NCBI RefSeq assembly: GCF_004117875.1
Contig: NZ_RAHW01000001.1
Coordinates: 1 to 64,000, forward strand
Length of the DNA: 64,000 bases
From: Geomonas oryzae
GTDB lineage: Bacteria > Desulfobacterota > Desulfuromonadia > Geobacterales > Geobacteraceae
Reading direction: 5' to 3'
Positions 1 to 7,896 of the stretch are shown piece after piece. The notes beneath the pieces were generated by a model that worked only from the letters and a program-made list of their open reading frames with translations, was not told where the DNA came from and ran no database searches. A program made the position numbers and the translations under genes. The first letter of the stretch is position 1, and every line of letters starts with the position of its first letter.

Positions 1-72
1 CCGGAAAATCCGATTCTAGTTTGAAACAACTGACTTACTTAAAAACCTACATTACTGTTTCGTCTACTATTT

Positions 73-84
73 AGTTTTCAAAGA
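73..84 (-). promoter_or_regulatory. boxA-like antitermination site in rRNA leader
   Basis: Minus strand reads TCTTTGAAAACT, close to the boxA element of rRNA leaders that binds NusB/NusE. It lies about 30 nt downstream of the proximal -10 box. The remaining 72 nt to the edge would be leader before 16S rRNA; no part of the mature 16S could be recognised. Confidence 0.55.
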
Positions 85-112
85 CCAAGCCGCCGTTTGC
101 GACAGACTCAGC

Positions 113-141
113 ACCCTACCTGAACCGTTCCAACCTGTCAA
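113..141 (-). promoter_or_regulatory. Proximal rRNA promoter (P2)
   Basis: Minus-strand TTGACA (136-141), a 17-bp spacer and TAGGGT (113-118). The stretch just upstream of the -35 box (about 142-165) is A-rich like an UP element, and the bases after the -10 box are GC-rich like a stringent-control discriminator. With the boxA-like sequence downstream this is a convincing rRNA-type promoter firing leftwards out of the window. Confidence 0.75.
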
Positions 142-251
142 GACTTTCTTTTCTTAAATCTTTCTCAGATTCGCCGCCGCCGCAACTTTCCCGCGGTGAC
201 TGCCGGTTCAAATATTCGGTTGAAGAGAACGTCGTTGCTGCGGAGTCCAGC

Positions 252-280
252 TTTATAACAAAGCGCACCCGACCCGTCAA
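252..280 (-). promoter_or_regulatory. Upstream rRNA promoter (P1)
   Basis: On the minus strand a -35 box TTGACG (275-280) is followed by a 17-bp spacer and a -10 box TATAAA (252-257). It lies upstream of a second strong promoter and a boxA-like leader, so I read it as the distal of two tandem promoters for an rRNA operon that begins just beyond the left edge. The operon assignment is inference. Confidence 0.6.
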
Positions 281-472
281 CGACTTAATGAATAATTTTC
301 TCTAACCTGTCATGCATATCAGGCACAGCCAGAAAGAGCACTGTAGCAACCTGCCGAGGACACTCTTCTATTTCGGGAACGGAAGACAGACAGGAAATGG
401 GCAGTTGTCTTTAGCGGGGAGGGGTGACAGTTTCAAATACTAACCGCACCAGAGAGTTTGTCAAACGAAGAA

Positions 473-541
473 AGCGCTGCCAGTCGTCCCGTCAATGGAT
501 CACGGATCCGGACGATTCGAGGGCAGCGCTCTCTTTTATAC
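473..541 (-). terminator. Possible terminator hairpin after the XRE/cupin gene
   Basis: AGCGCTGCC (473-481) pairs with GGCAGCGCT (522-530), and GTCGTCC (483-489) nearly pairs with GGACGAT (510-516). The hairpin follows the stop of the minus-strand regulator, but its U-rich run is better on the plus side (CTCTTTTATA), so direction is uncertain. Confidence 0.45.
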
Positions 542-559
542 AGTTACAGTAGAAGATCG

Positions 560-1159
560 TCAGCTCTTCGTATAGAGAACGGCGACGGCCCGGGCCCGAA
601 TCTCACCGACAGAAACATAACCATGCGGCTCGGAGGACTCATAGTATATGCTGTCCCCGGGGTAAAGGCGCATCACCTCGTCCGCATAGTGGAACTCCAG
701 CTCGCCATCGAGCAGATAGAGGAACTCCACCCCCTCGTGACTATAGAAGAGGCTGCTGTCCCATTCACGTTGCTCGAACTCGATCAGGAAAGGCTCCACC
801 TTTTTCTGGCGCATGCCAGGTGCGAGCGGCTTGTACATGTAGCCCTGCTGGACATTCTCCTTGCCGGGGCGACGCTGGCTTCCCAAGGGAGACTGGTCTC
901 CGCGGGTCAGCATGAACTTCTGCCGGTCTCCCGCCTCCTCAAAGAAGTAGTGGATCCCTACTTTGAGTCCTTTGGCGATCTTCAGCAAAGTGGCAATGGG
1001 CGGAGTGACCTGATCGTTTTCGATCTGAGACAAGAGCGGCTTCGACAACCCGGTCATGTCAGCCAGGGCCTGGAGGGTGAGCCGTTGTTCCTGGCGCAGT
1101 CCACGCACCTTCTCACCCAGCTTCATCTCTTTGATTTCCTGCTTGATCTTCTCTTGCAC
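560..1159 (-). CDS. XRE-family regulator with C-terminal cupin domain
   Basis: A DNA-binding regulator: an N-terminal helix-turn-helix of the Cro/C1 (XRE) type (roughly residues 12-66, with LTLQALADMTGLSKPLLSQ) followed by a cupin beta-barrel (about 120-199) that usually senses a small molecule. The family often controls polyamine, amino-acid or stress genes; the ligand here is unknown. The open frame runs back to 1207, but that codon lies inside the gene's own -35 box. I chose GTG at 1159, preceded by GGGGGTG; ATG at 1126 is an alternative. It is transcribed divergently from the HtrA protease gene, which it might regulate. Confidence 0.85.
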   Translation of the reverse strand: MQEKIKQEIKEMKLGEKVRGLRQEQRLTLQALADMTGLSKPLLSQIENDQVTPPIATLLKIAKGLKVGIHYFFEEAGDRQKFMLTRGDQSPLGSQRRPGKENVQQGYMYKPLAPGMRQKKVEPFLIEFEQREWDSSLFYSHEGVEFLYLLDGELEFHYADEVMRLYPGDSIYYESSEPHGYVSVGEIRARAVAVLYTKS

Positions 1160-1178
1160 GCAGCACCCCCGTTCAGCA

Positions 1179-1207
1179 TATATATTCAAATAGCGATCTG
1201 CCGTCAA
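1179..1207 (-). promoter_or_regulatory. Promoter of the XRE/cupin regulator
   Basis: Minus-strand TTGACG (1202-1207), 17-bp spacer, TATATA (1179-1184). It predicts a start of transcription near 1172 and a very short leader before GTG at 1159. Confidence 0.65.
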
Positions 1208-1255
1208 GGGGTAATTAGTTATTCTTACAGTGTCTGTATGACGAGGTGGAAGGGG

Positions 1256-1284
1256 TTGACATCAATCTGGTTTTTGGCTAGGCT
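1256..1284 (+). promoter_or_regulatory. Promoter of the HtrA protease gene
   Basis: TTGACA (1256-1261), 17-bp spacer, TAGGCT (1279-1284), 43 bp before the ATG of the protease gene. It is a housekeeping-type promoter; no extracytoplasmic sigma-E-like sequence was seen. Confidence 0.6.
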
Positions 1285-1327
1285 TTTCCCTTCCTTCTAC
1301 CAGTTTTCTCCAAAAGGGAGGGACTAA

Positions 1328-2761
1328 ATGAAAAGCCTAAGACTACTCGCCGTACTCCTCATCCTTTCAACCGTCCTCACTTCCTGCAAAAAGAAAGAAG
1401 GCGCCATGCTTTACGAGTCGAACAGAAAAGAATCTGTTCCGGCTCCGGTCCAGGAAGTCCCCAAGGACATACTCGTCACCCAGCAGGCCTTCACCACCCT
1501 TGTCAAAAAGGTCACCCCGTCCGTGGTGAACATCTCCACGATCGGGAAAAAGAAACTGGTGCGTCCGTTCTTTGAAGGCTCCCCCTTCTTCGAAGACTTC
1601 TTCGGCGACATGGGGCGCCCGCAGTACAGAAGGGAAAGCAGCCTAGGCTCAGGCTTCATCCTGAACCAGGAAGGGTACATCGTCACCAACGACCACGTGG
1701 TCAGGGACGCGGAGACCATCCAGGTGAAGCTCTCCAACGAAAGCGTATATACCGGCAAGGTGATCGGCTCCGACCCGAAGACCGACATCGCCGTCATCAA
1801 GATCAACGCGAAGGAACCGCTGCCGGCGGCGGTCCTCGGCGATTCGAACAAGCTGCAGGTGGGACAGTGGGCCATCGCCATCGGCAACCCCTTCGGCCTT
1901 GACCGCACCGTCACCGTCGGGGTCGTCTCGGCGACCGGCCGTTCCAACATGGGGATCGAGACCTACGAGGACTTCATCCAGACCGACGCCTCCATCAACC
2001 CCGGCAACTCGGGCGGACCGCTCCTCAACATCTACGGCGAGGTGATCGGGATCAACACCGCCATCGTCGCAGCGGGACAGGGGATCGGCTTCGCGATTCC
2101 GGTGAACATGGCGAAGCAGGTGGTGACCCAGCTCATCAGCAAGGGGAACGTGAGCCGCGGCTGGCTCGGCGTATCGATCCAGTCGGTCACCGAGGAGATG
2201 GCCAAATCCTTCGGTCTGCCCCGGGCAAGCGGAGCCCTCGTCAACGAGGTGATCCCCGGCGGCCCCGCCGCGAAAGCGGGCATCATGCAGGGGGACATCA
2301 TCACCGGTTTCAACGGCACGGCCGTAAAGGACGTGCGTCAGTTGCAGCGGCTCGTCGGGGAAACCCCGATCGGCAAGAAGGCGGAGGTGGAGCTCTACCG
2401 CGACGGCAAGCAGCTGAAGGTCCAGGTCACCACTGCACCGGCGGAAAGCGCGCAGGCCCAGCCTCAGGCGCAGAGGCCGGATCGCGAGGCGGGGGTTTTG
2501 GGCCTCTCGGTTGAGGAATTAGGCCCCGATGCCCGACGCCGCGGCATAACCGGCGTGGTGGTGAGTGACCTCGAACCGGGGGGAATCGCCGAGGAAAGCG
2601 GCATCCAGCGCGGCGACGTCATCGTCTCGGTGAACCAGAGGAAGGTGCGCAACCTCGCCGAGTACCAAAAAGCCATGAAGGATGCCGCCAACCGCGGCGC
2701 CGTGGCATTGCTCGTGCGCCGGGGCAACGCCAGCATCTATTTCGCCTTAAAATTAAGATAG
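1328..2761 (+). CDS. degQ: Do/HtrA-family serine protease, predicted lipoprotein
   Basis: Periplasmic quality-control protease and chaperone for misfolded envelope proteins. The first 20 residues form a signal peptide ending in a lipobox (LTSC, Cys20), so the mature protein should be lipid-anchored, unlike soluble E. coli DegP/DegQ. The trypsin-like domain has the catalytic triad His123 (TNDHVV), Asp153 (KTDIAV) and Ser228 (GNSGG). Two PDZ domains follow (about 265-360 and 385-475), joined by a Gln/Ala-rich linker. ATG at 1328 follows GGGAGGGAC. At 477 residues it is of normal size for a two-PDZ family member. Expressed from its own promoter, divergent from the XRE regulator. Confidence 0.93.
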   Translation: MKSLRLLAVLLILSTVLTSCKKKEGAMLYESNRKESVPAPVQEVPKDILVTQQAFTTLVKKVTPSVVNISTIGKKKLVRPFFEGSPFFEDFFGDMGRPQYRRESSLGSGFILNQEGYIVTNDHVVRDAETIQVKLSNESVYTGKVIGSDPKTDIAVIKINAKEPLPAAVLGDSNKLQVGQWAIAIGNPFGLDRTVTVGVVSATGRSNMGIETYEDFIQTDASINPGNSGGPLLNIYGEVIGINTAIVAAGQGIGFAIPVNMAKQVVTQLISKGNVSRGWLGVSIQSVTEEMAKSFGLPRASGALVNEVIPGGPAAKAGIMQGDIITGFNGTAVKDVRQLQRLVGETPIGKKAEVELYRDGKQLKVQVTTAPAESAQAQPQAQRPDREAGVLGLSVEELGPDARRRGITGVVVSDLEPGGIAEESGIQRGDVIVSVNQRKVRNLAEYQKAMKDAANRGAVALLVRRGNASIYFALKLR

Positions 2762-2820
2762 AATCTTCGGCAAAAACTGCGTATAGTGTCGCCTGACATT
2801 TGCCCCCCCGGGAGAGATCG

Positions 2821-3084
2821 ATGAGTCTCATAGAAAACCCAGATCAGGCCAGAAGACTTGCCAGGGCCATCATTTCCGATGTAGCTCTGTACAACCGCGA
2901 GAAGGTCGAACAGGGCATCAAGGATGACAACATCTTCGAGCTCTTGCAGGATCAACTAAACGAGGGAAGGGAGCACTTCCAGTCCCGAGTGACCAAGGAT
3001 CTGGCGGAATCGAACATCTTCGACATTGCCGTAGTCGACGTACTGATCAAACGGGCGGGAAAGATCGAATCATCCATCTGGTAG
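2821..3084 (+). CDS. Conserved hypothetical small protein (87 aa)
   Basis: Function not recognised. The protein is hydrophilic, apparently all-helical and cytoplasmic, with no signal peptide, membrane segment or cysteine. The frame is open from 2800, but ATG at 2821 follows GGGAGA at good spacing. It starts 59 bp after the protease gene on the same strand and ends before a strong terminator, so it may be the last gene of that transcript. Charge-rich repeats of I/L with K/E suggest a helical bundle; no enzyme motif is visible. Confidence 0.75.
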   Translation: MSLIENPDQARRLARAIISDVALYNREKVEQGIKDDNIFELLQDQLNEGREHFQSRVTKDLAESNIFDIAVVDVLIKRAGKIESSIW

Positions 3085-3111
3085 GCAGGTCAATACAACA
3101 CTAGACAGTCC

Positions 3112-3150
3112 CGGGCGCGCTTCCTTTCGAAACGCGCCCGCGCTTTTTTT
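3112..3150 (+). terminator. Intrinsic terminator
   Basis: CGGGCGCG (3112-3119) pairs with CGCGCCCG (3133-3140), followed by GCGC and a run of seven T (3144-3150). It ends the protease/small-protein transcript. Confidence 0.85.
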
Positions 3151-3183
3151 ACCGAATCTCTCTTCCGGGAAACAGGGCCTTAT

Positions 3184-4152
3184 ATGCAACACCCAATCGA
3201 ACTAACTTTCCCCATGGACACCGATGCCGAGCGGCTGGACAGCTTCATCTCCCGCAGCGTCCCCGAACTCACCCGCTCCGCCGCGGCAAGGCTCATCGAT
3301 AACGGCTGCGCCACGGTGAACGGCCAAAAGCAGAAGGCCTCGCTCAAGCTGAAGGGAGGCGACGCCGTCACCGTCGTCGTCCCCCCTCCCACGCCGGCCG
3401 AGCCGCAGCCGCAGGAGATCCCGCTCGAGGTGCTGTACGAGGATCCCGACGTCATCGTGATCAACAAGGGGGCCGGCATGGTGGTGCACCCGGGAGCCGG
3501 CAACGAGGACGGCACCCTTGTCAACGCGCTGCTTGCCCACTGCAAGGACCTCTCCGGCATCGGAGGCGAGCTGCGTCCGGGGATCGTGCACCGCATCGAC
3601 AAGGACACCTCAGGCGTCCTCGTCATCGCCAAAAGCGACCGCGCGCACACCTCCCTGTCCGACCAGTTCAAGGTGCACAGCATAAAGAGGATATACCTGG
3701 CCCTCGTGTACGGGAACCTGAAGGAAGACAAGGGGCGCATCGAGTCGGTCATCGGCCGGCACCCGGTGGACCGAAAGAAGATGTCGGGCAAGGCGCGGCA
3801 CGGCAAGAACGCCATCACCCACTGGCGCGTCGAGGCGCGTTTCCCCGGCATCACGCTGGTGCGCCTGAGGCTTGAAACCGGCCGCACGCACCAGATCCGG
3901 GTGCACCTATCCGAGGCGGGGCACCCGCTTCTGGCTGACGAGGTCTACGGCGGGGGAAGCAGGGTCGCCCAGGTGAAGGACCCGGTACTGAGACAGATGA
4001 TCAAGACGATGGGGCGCCAGGCCCTGCACGCGAAGACCCTCGGGTTCCTGCACCCGGTGACCGGGCAGTACCAGGAGTTCGACACCGAGCTCCCCGCAGA
4101 CATGGCTGGGATCATCGCCTATATGGAAGAAAAATTCGGGGTTACGGAGTAA
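3184..4152 (+). CDS. rluD: RluD-family 23S rRNA pseudouridine synthase
   Basis: Isomerises uridines to pseudouridine in large-subunit rRNA (helix 69 in the RluD subfamily). An S4 RNA-binding domain (about residues 15-65) precedes the RsuA/RluA catalytic domain, whose signature HRIDKDTSG carries the catalytic Asp139. Length (322 aa) matches RluD. The ATG at 3184 has only a weak ribosome-binding site (AGGGCC). Assignment to RluD rather than RluC rests on overall layout. The pgeF gene follows on the same strand, a common pairing in bacteria. Confidence 0.9.
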   Translation: MQHPIELTFPMDTDAERLDSFISRSVPELTRSAAARLIDNGCATVNGQKQKASLKLKGGDAVTVVVPPPTPAEPQPQEIPLEVLYEDPDVIVINKGAGMVVHPGAGNEDGTLVNALLAHCKDLSGIGGELRPGIVHRIDKDTSGVLVIAKSDRAHTSLSDQFKVHSIKRIYLALVYGNLKEDKGRIESVIGRHPVDRKKMSGKARHGKNAITHWRVEARFPGITLVRLRLETGRTHQIRVHLSEAGHPLLADEVYGGGSRVAQVKDPVLRQMIKTMGRQALHAKTLGFLHPVTGQYQEFDTELPADMAGIIAYMEEKFGVTE

Positions 4153-4202
4153 GGACGGGAGGCTGTTCGACAGCTCCCATATACATACAAGAGGTGCCAT
4201 TC

Positions 4203-5006
4203 ATGGAAATGCAGAAGGCAGGAAAAATCCAGTATCTGAAGCCGCGTTTCGCGGCAGCGGGGGGTGCCGTCGCCGGTTTCACCACCCGCCACGAAGGGGT
4301 CTCGCGCCCTCCGTACAACTCGCTCAACCTCGGCAGCAACACGCTGGACTCCTCGCACAACGTCGAGGGGAACCGCAGCCTGCTCGCGAGGAGCCTCGGC
4401 TCCACCCTGGACCGTTTCCTCACCGTGAACCAGGTGCACGGCACCGACCTCCTGGTGATCGACGCGCCCAACCCCGAGCTCTCCCACTTCCTTAAGCTCG
4501 AGTGCGACGGCATCGTCACCAACCAGCCCGGCATCATGATCGCCGTCTGCGTGGCGGACTGCGTCCCCATCCTGCTGCACGACCCGGTGCGCAAGGTGGT
4601 AGCCGCCCTCCACGCCGGGTGGCAGGGTACCGCCGGGAACATCGCCGGAAAGGGTATCGAAGCGCTGGTGAACCTCTTCGGCTGCGACAAGAAGGACATC
4701 CAGGCCGCCATAGGTCCGCACATCGGGGCATGCTGCTACGAGGTGGACGCCCCGGTGCGAGACGCCTTCAAGAAGGCGGGGATCCCGTGGGAGCTCTGCA
4801 CCACCGAGAAGGGCGAAGGAAAGTGGATGCTCGACCTCGGCGCCGCGAACCGCATGCTTCTTACCGACGCAGGGCTTTCCGCCGACCGCGTCCAGGTGAG
4901 CGAGCACTGCGTGAGCTGCAACCAGGAGCTCTTCTTCTCCTACCGCCGCGACGAGGGAGACACCGGCAGGCAGGTCGGCTTCATCATGCTGGATGACGAG
5001 CAATAA
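4203..5006 (+). CDS. pgeF: PgeF/YfiH-family purine nucleoside phosphorylase-laccase domain protein
   Basis: Member of the YfiH/LACC1 family, once called multicopper polyphenol oxidase. Family members have purine-nucleoside phosphorylase/deaminase activity, and E. coli PgeF edits misincorporated L-Ser in peptidoglycan precursors. Metal-ligand motifs are present: VNQVHGTD near residue 75, CVADCVPILLHD near 115 and HAGWQGT near 135. GTG at 4194 could open the frame, but ATG at 4203 sits 7 nt after GAGGT and is preferred. It follows rluD by 50 bp and is probably co-transcribed. Confidence 0.88.
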   Translation: MEMQKAGKIQYLKPRFAAAGGAVAGFTTRHEGVSRPPYNSLNLGSNTLDSSHNVEGNRSLLARSLGSTLDRFLTVNQVHGTDLLVIDAPNPELSHFLKLECDGIVTNQPGIMIAVCVADCVPILLHDPVRKVVAALHAGWQGTAGNIAGKGIEALVNLFGCDKKDIQAAIGPHIGACCYEVDAPVRDAFKKAGIPWELCTTEKGEGKWMLDLGAANRMLLTDAGLSADRVQVSEHCVSCNQELFFSYRRDEGDTGRQVGFIMLDDEQ

Positions 5007-5079
5007 GCTGTAGCGCTCGCCCCAAGCTTCTGATATAAGACGGCAAACAGTTAGAATCCTTTACAGGAGGCGTCCACAG

Positions 5080-6114
5080 ATGCGGAACTTGTTCAGACTT
5101 GCCCTGCTCGTGATGGCGGTGAGCGCGCTTTTCGGCTGCGCCCACAACTACTACAACATCCCCCAGGAGACCCTGGAGAAAAAGGTGCGCACCATCGGTG
5201 TCGCCCCGATCTTCACCGACGCGGAATCGGACATCCGGCACCCCGACAAGGCGTCCATCGTCTCCATCGTGCGCACCTACAACATGAAAAACGAGAAGGA
5301 GCTTGTCGCCAGGCTGAGAAGCACCGGCATCTTCTACGCGGTCCGTCCGGTGGAGGGCGACGCGACGAGGCTCTTCGAGACCCTGGTCTGGAACCGCGAG
5401 CGGCGCGACGACGCGGGGATCGTCTACAACAAGTACTTCGTGAAGAAGGAAGAGCTGAAGCAGCTCCTCGCCCAAAACGGGCTCGACGCCATGCTCTTCG
5501 TCACCGTGAGCGGCCTCACGAAGCCGGGGAAGGTCTACTCGAGCAACCTACTCTCCTACCTGGAGACCGACTTCAACTACCTCTCCATGACGGCCCAGAT
5601 GCTGGACCGCGAAGGGAACACCATCTGGGAGTACCCGAACTTCAAGACGAACAGGCTCTCCTACCCGATGTTCTTCGCGCTTCAGTACCCGGACTTCGAC
5701 GAGGCGGCGGCGAACCTCACCGAGAAGGTCGACGTGAAGTTCAAGACGGTCGCCGGCGTGAACGCCGCGTTTGCGAAGACCGAAGCATCATCGGTCCCGA
5801 ACGCACCGGAGGTTTCCACCCTTTACGTGAAGCAGTTCGACGAGATGCTTGCGCTCATGAGCACCTACAAGCCGCTCTTCGGCGGCAAGGAGAAAGAACG
5901 TGAACCCGCTCCCGCCCCGGGGGGAGGAGCTCCGGTCTACTACAACCCGCCCGCGAAACCTGCCGCGGCCCCAGTAGCTCCGGCGGCTCCCGCGGCCACG
6001 GCACCGGCAGCACCGGCAGCCCCGGCGGTCCAGGCCGCACCGGCACCGGTACCCACGACACCGGTGACCGTCACTCCGGGCGACATCGTCCCGGAACAGC
6101 CTCCCGCGAAGTAA
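5080..6114 (+). CDS. Hypothetical lipoprotein with Pro/Ala-rich C-terminus
   Basis: The N-terminal signal peptide ends in a lipobox (LFGC, Cys20), so the product should be an envelope lipoprotein. Residues 21-265 form a soluble domain I cannot assign to a family. The last 70 residues are a low-complexity Pro/Ala tail, typical of an extended periplasmic or wall-spanning linker. The start is well supported by AGGAGG nine bases before ATG. It is followed at once by a strong terminator. A role in envelope assembly is possible, but nothing in the sequence shows it. Confidence 0.8.
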   Translation: MRNLFRLALLVMAVSALFGCAHNYYNIPQETLEKKVRTIGVAPIFTDAESDIRHPDKASIVSIVRTYNMKNEKELVARLRSTGIFYAVRPVEGDATRLFETLVWNRERRDDAGIVYNKYFVKKEELKQLLAQNGLDAMLFVTVSGLTKPGKVYSSNLLSYLETDFNYLSMTAQMLDREGNTIWEYPNFKTNRLSYPMFFALQYPDFDEAAANLTEKVDVKFKTVAGVNAAFAKTEASSVPNAPEVSTLYVKQFDEMLALMSTYKPLFGGKEKEREPAPAPGGGAPVYYNPPAKPAAAPVAPAAPAATAPAAPAAPAVQAAPAPVPTTPVTVTPGDIVPEQPPAK

Positions 6115-6117
6115 CAA

Positions 6118-6156
6118 AAAGGCGGCGCCAGGGTTTCCCCGGCGCCGCCTTTCTCA
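6118..6156. terminator. Bidirectional intrinsic terminator
   Basis: AGGCGGCGCC (6120-6129) pairs perfectly with GGCGCCGCCT (6141-6150), flanked by an A-run on the left and TTTCTC on the right. It serves the plus-strand lipoprotein gene and the minus-strand glycogen operon that converge here. Confidence 0.88.
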
Positions 6157-6186
6157 TCCGCCCCCGCCGTTTCCCCCGGGCGGTGC

Positions 6187-6351
6187 CTAAAGCTCTTCAA
6201 ACTCTTCCGGGTCCTCGGCCTCTTCCTCTTCCGCCTCCCCTTCCTCTTCGTCTTCGTAATCCTCGTCGCTCACCCGCTTCAGGAACTCCTTGTTGCTTTC
6301 GATGAGACGGCGGATCTCTCCGGCAAGTTCGTCAAGATCTTCGTGTTCCAC
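6187..6351 (-). CDS. Small acidic protein downstream of glgA (54 aa)
   Basis: A 55-codon frame begins with GTG at 6351, one base after the glgA stop triplet (6353-6355), with GGAGG inside the end of glgA at proper spacing, and ends in TAG at 6187-6189. The product starts VEHEDLDELAGEIRRLIE, an amphipathic helix, then becomes a run of Glu/Asp with almost no other residues. It should be strongly acidic. No family was recognised. Tight coupling to glgA suggests co-expression, perhaps as a small binding partner; that is inference. Confidence 0.65.
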   Translation of the reverse strand: MEHEDLDELAGEIRRLIESNKEFLKRVSDEDYEDEEEGEAEEEEAEDPEEFEEL

Positions 6352-6352
6352 C

Positions 6353-7813
6353 CTACGCCTCCCCTCCCTTGCGCAGCAGTGCCTTTCTGTACAGGTCCAG
6401 GTACTTGTGCACCGAGTTCTGCCACGAGTAATCGCTGCTCATGCCGCGCCGCATCAGCTTTTTCCAGAACGCCTTGTCCTGGTAAGCGGTGATGGCCCGG
6501 TTCATCGCTTCCCACAGTGCCTCCGCGCCGTACTCCTCGAAGACGAAGCCGTTCGGGGTCTTGTCGTTGTCGCGGGGATCGAAGACGCTGTCGGCGAGCC
6601 CGCCGGTCCGGCGCACCACGGGGACGGTGCCGTAGCGCATGGCGATCAGTTGCCCCAGCCCGCACGGCTCGAAGAAGGAGGGCATGAGGAACATGTCGCT
6701 CCCGGCGTAGATCTTGGGTGCGAGGCTGTGATCGAAGCCGGCGGCGAAGGCTACGTTGCGCGCGCCCGCGGCCTTGATGTCGGTGAAGGCCTTGACGTAA
6801 CGCTCCTCACCGCTGCCAAGCATGACGAACTGCATGGGTGCCTTGGCGATCTCGGGCAACAGCTCGGCGATCAGGTCGAAACCCTTCTGCGCCACCATGC
6901 GCGACACCATGCCGAAGACCGGGGTTTCGGGGGCGCTGGCAAGCCCCATGAGGCGCTGCAGGCCGATCTTGTCCACCATCTTTCCGGAGAGGGAGGCATG
7001 ACTGTAGTTCTTCATGATCTCCTTGTCCATGGCGGGGTTCCACTCCTCGTAGTCGAGCCCGTTCAGGATCCCTACCAGGTCATCCTTCCTCGTCTGCAGC
7101 ACGCCATGCAGTCCGCACCCCATCTCCGGCGTGCAGATCTCGCGGCAGTAGTTTTCCGAGACTGTGGTGACGATGTCGGCGGCGAGGATCCCCGCCTTCA
7201 AAAGGTTGATCTTGCCGTAGAACTCAAGCCAGTCGATGGTGAAGCACTCCTTGGAGAGCCCCATGGTGGAAAGCTCCTCGCGGGGGAAGAGCCCCTGATA
7301 GGCGAGGTTGTGGATGGTGAAGATGATCCCTGTCCTTGCGAAGAAGGGATCGTTCTTGCGCTCGTGCTTCAAGTAGTGCGGGATGAGTGCGGTCTGCCAG
7401 TCGTGGCAGTGGATGATGTCGGGCCTGAAGTCCATCTTCTTCAGGAGCTCCAGGACGCAGCGGCAGAAGAAGGAGAAACGCTGGGCGTTGTCCGGGTAGT
7501 CGCCGCCGGGGGTGCCGTAGAGCTCGTCGCGTGAGAAGTACTCCTTGTTCTCGATGAGGTAAACCGGTATCTCGCCGAGCGCCGCCTGGCGCAGGAAGCC
7601 CTTTTTCTCGACGCCGTCCACCATGACCGAGGCGCTCTTGCGCCCCTTGCGCACCGCCATCCCCCCCCGCTCGACCACCGAGTAGAAGGGCATCATGATC
7701 CGTACGTCATGGCCGAGCGTCCTGAGGGTCTTGGGAAGGGCGCTGGCAACATCCGCCAGACCTCCCGTCTTGGCAAAGGGAGTGACCTCCGACGCAACAA
7801 ACAAAATCTTCAT
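6353..7813 (-). CDS. glgA: Glycogen synthase (ADP-glucose type)
   Basis: Transfers glucose from ADP-glucose to growing alpha-1,4-glucan. It is a GT5 retaining glycosyltransferase with GT-B fold. The N-terminal donor-site motif KTGGLADV (from Lys15) and the C-terminal PSFFEPCGLGQL with RRTGGLADSV are intact, and 486 residues is the normal length. ATG at 7813 follows GAGG. The gene lies 83 bp downstream of a GH57 glucan enzyme on the same strand and just upstream of a small acidic ORF, so these probably form a storage-glucan operon. No ADP-glucose pyrophosphorylase (glgC) is in the window. Confidence 0.95.
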   Translation of the reverse strand: MKILFVASEVTPFAKTGGLADVASALPKTLRTLGHDVRIMMPFYSVVERGGMAVRKGRKSASVMVDGVEKKGFLRQAALGEIPVYLIENKEYFSRDELYGTPGGDYPDNAQRFSFFCRCVLELLKKMDFRPDIIHCHDWQTALIPHYLKHERKNDPFFARTGIIFTIHNLAYQGLFPREELSTMGLSKECFTIDWLEFYGKINLLKAGILAADIVTTVSENYCREICTPEMGCGLHGVLQTRKDDLVGILNGLDYEEWNPAMDKEIMKNYSHASLSGKMVDKIGLQRLMGLASAPETPVFGMVSRMVAQKGFDLIAELLPEIAKAPMQFVMLGSGEERYVKAFTDIKAAGARNVAFAAGFDHSLAPKIYAGSDMFLMPSFFEPCGLGQLIAMRYGTVPVVRRTGGLADSVFDPRDNDKTPNGFVFEEYGAEALWEAMNRAITAYQDKAFWKKLMRRGMSSDYSWQNSVHKYLDLYRKALLRKGGEA

Positions 7814-7896
7814 GTAAAACCTCTAACACCCTGGAATTATAGGGACATTCTAGATTAAGAGCGCCCCCGGGTAAAGTTTTTTTGTAGAAGAAAAAT

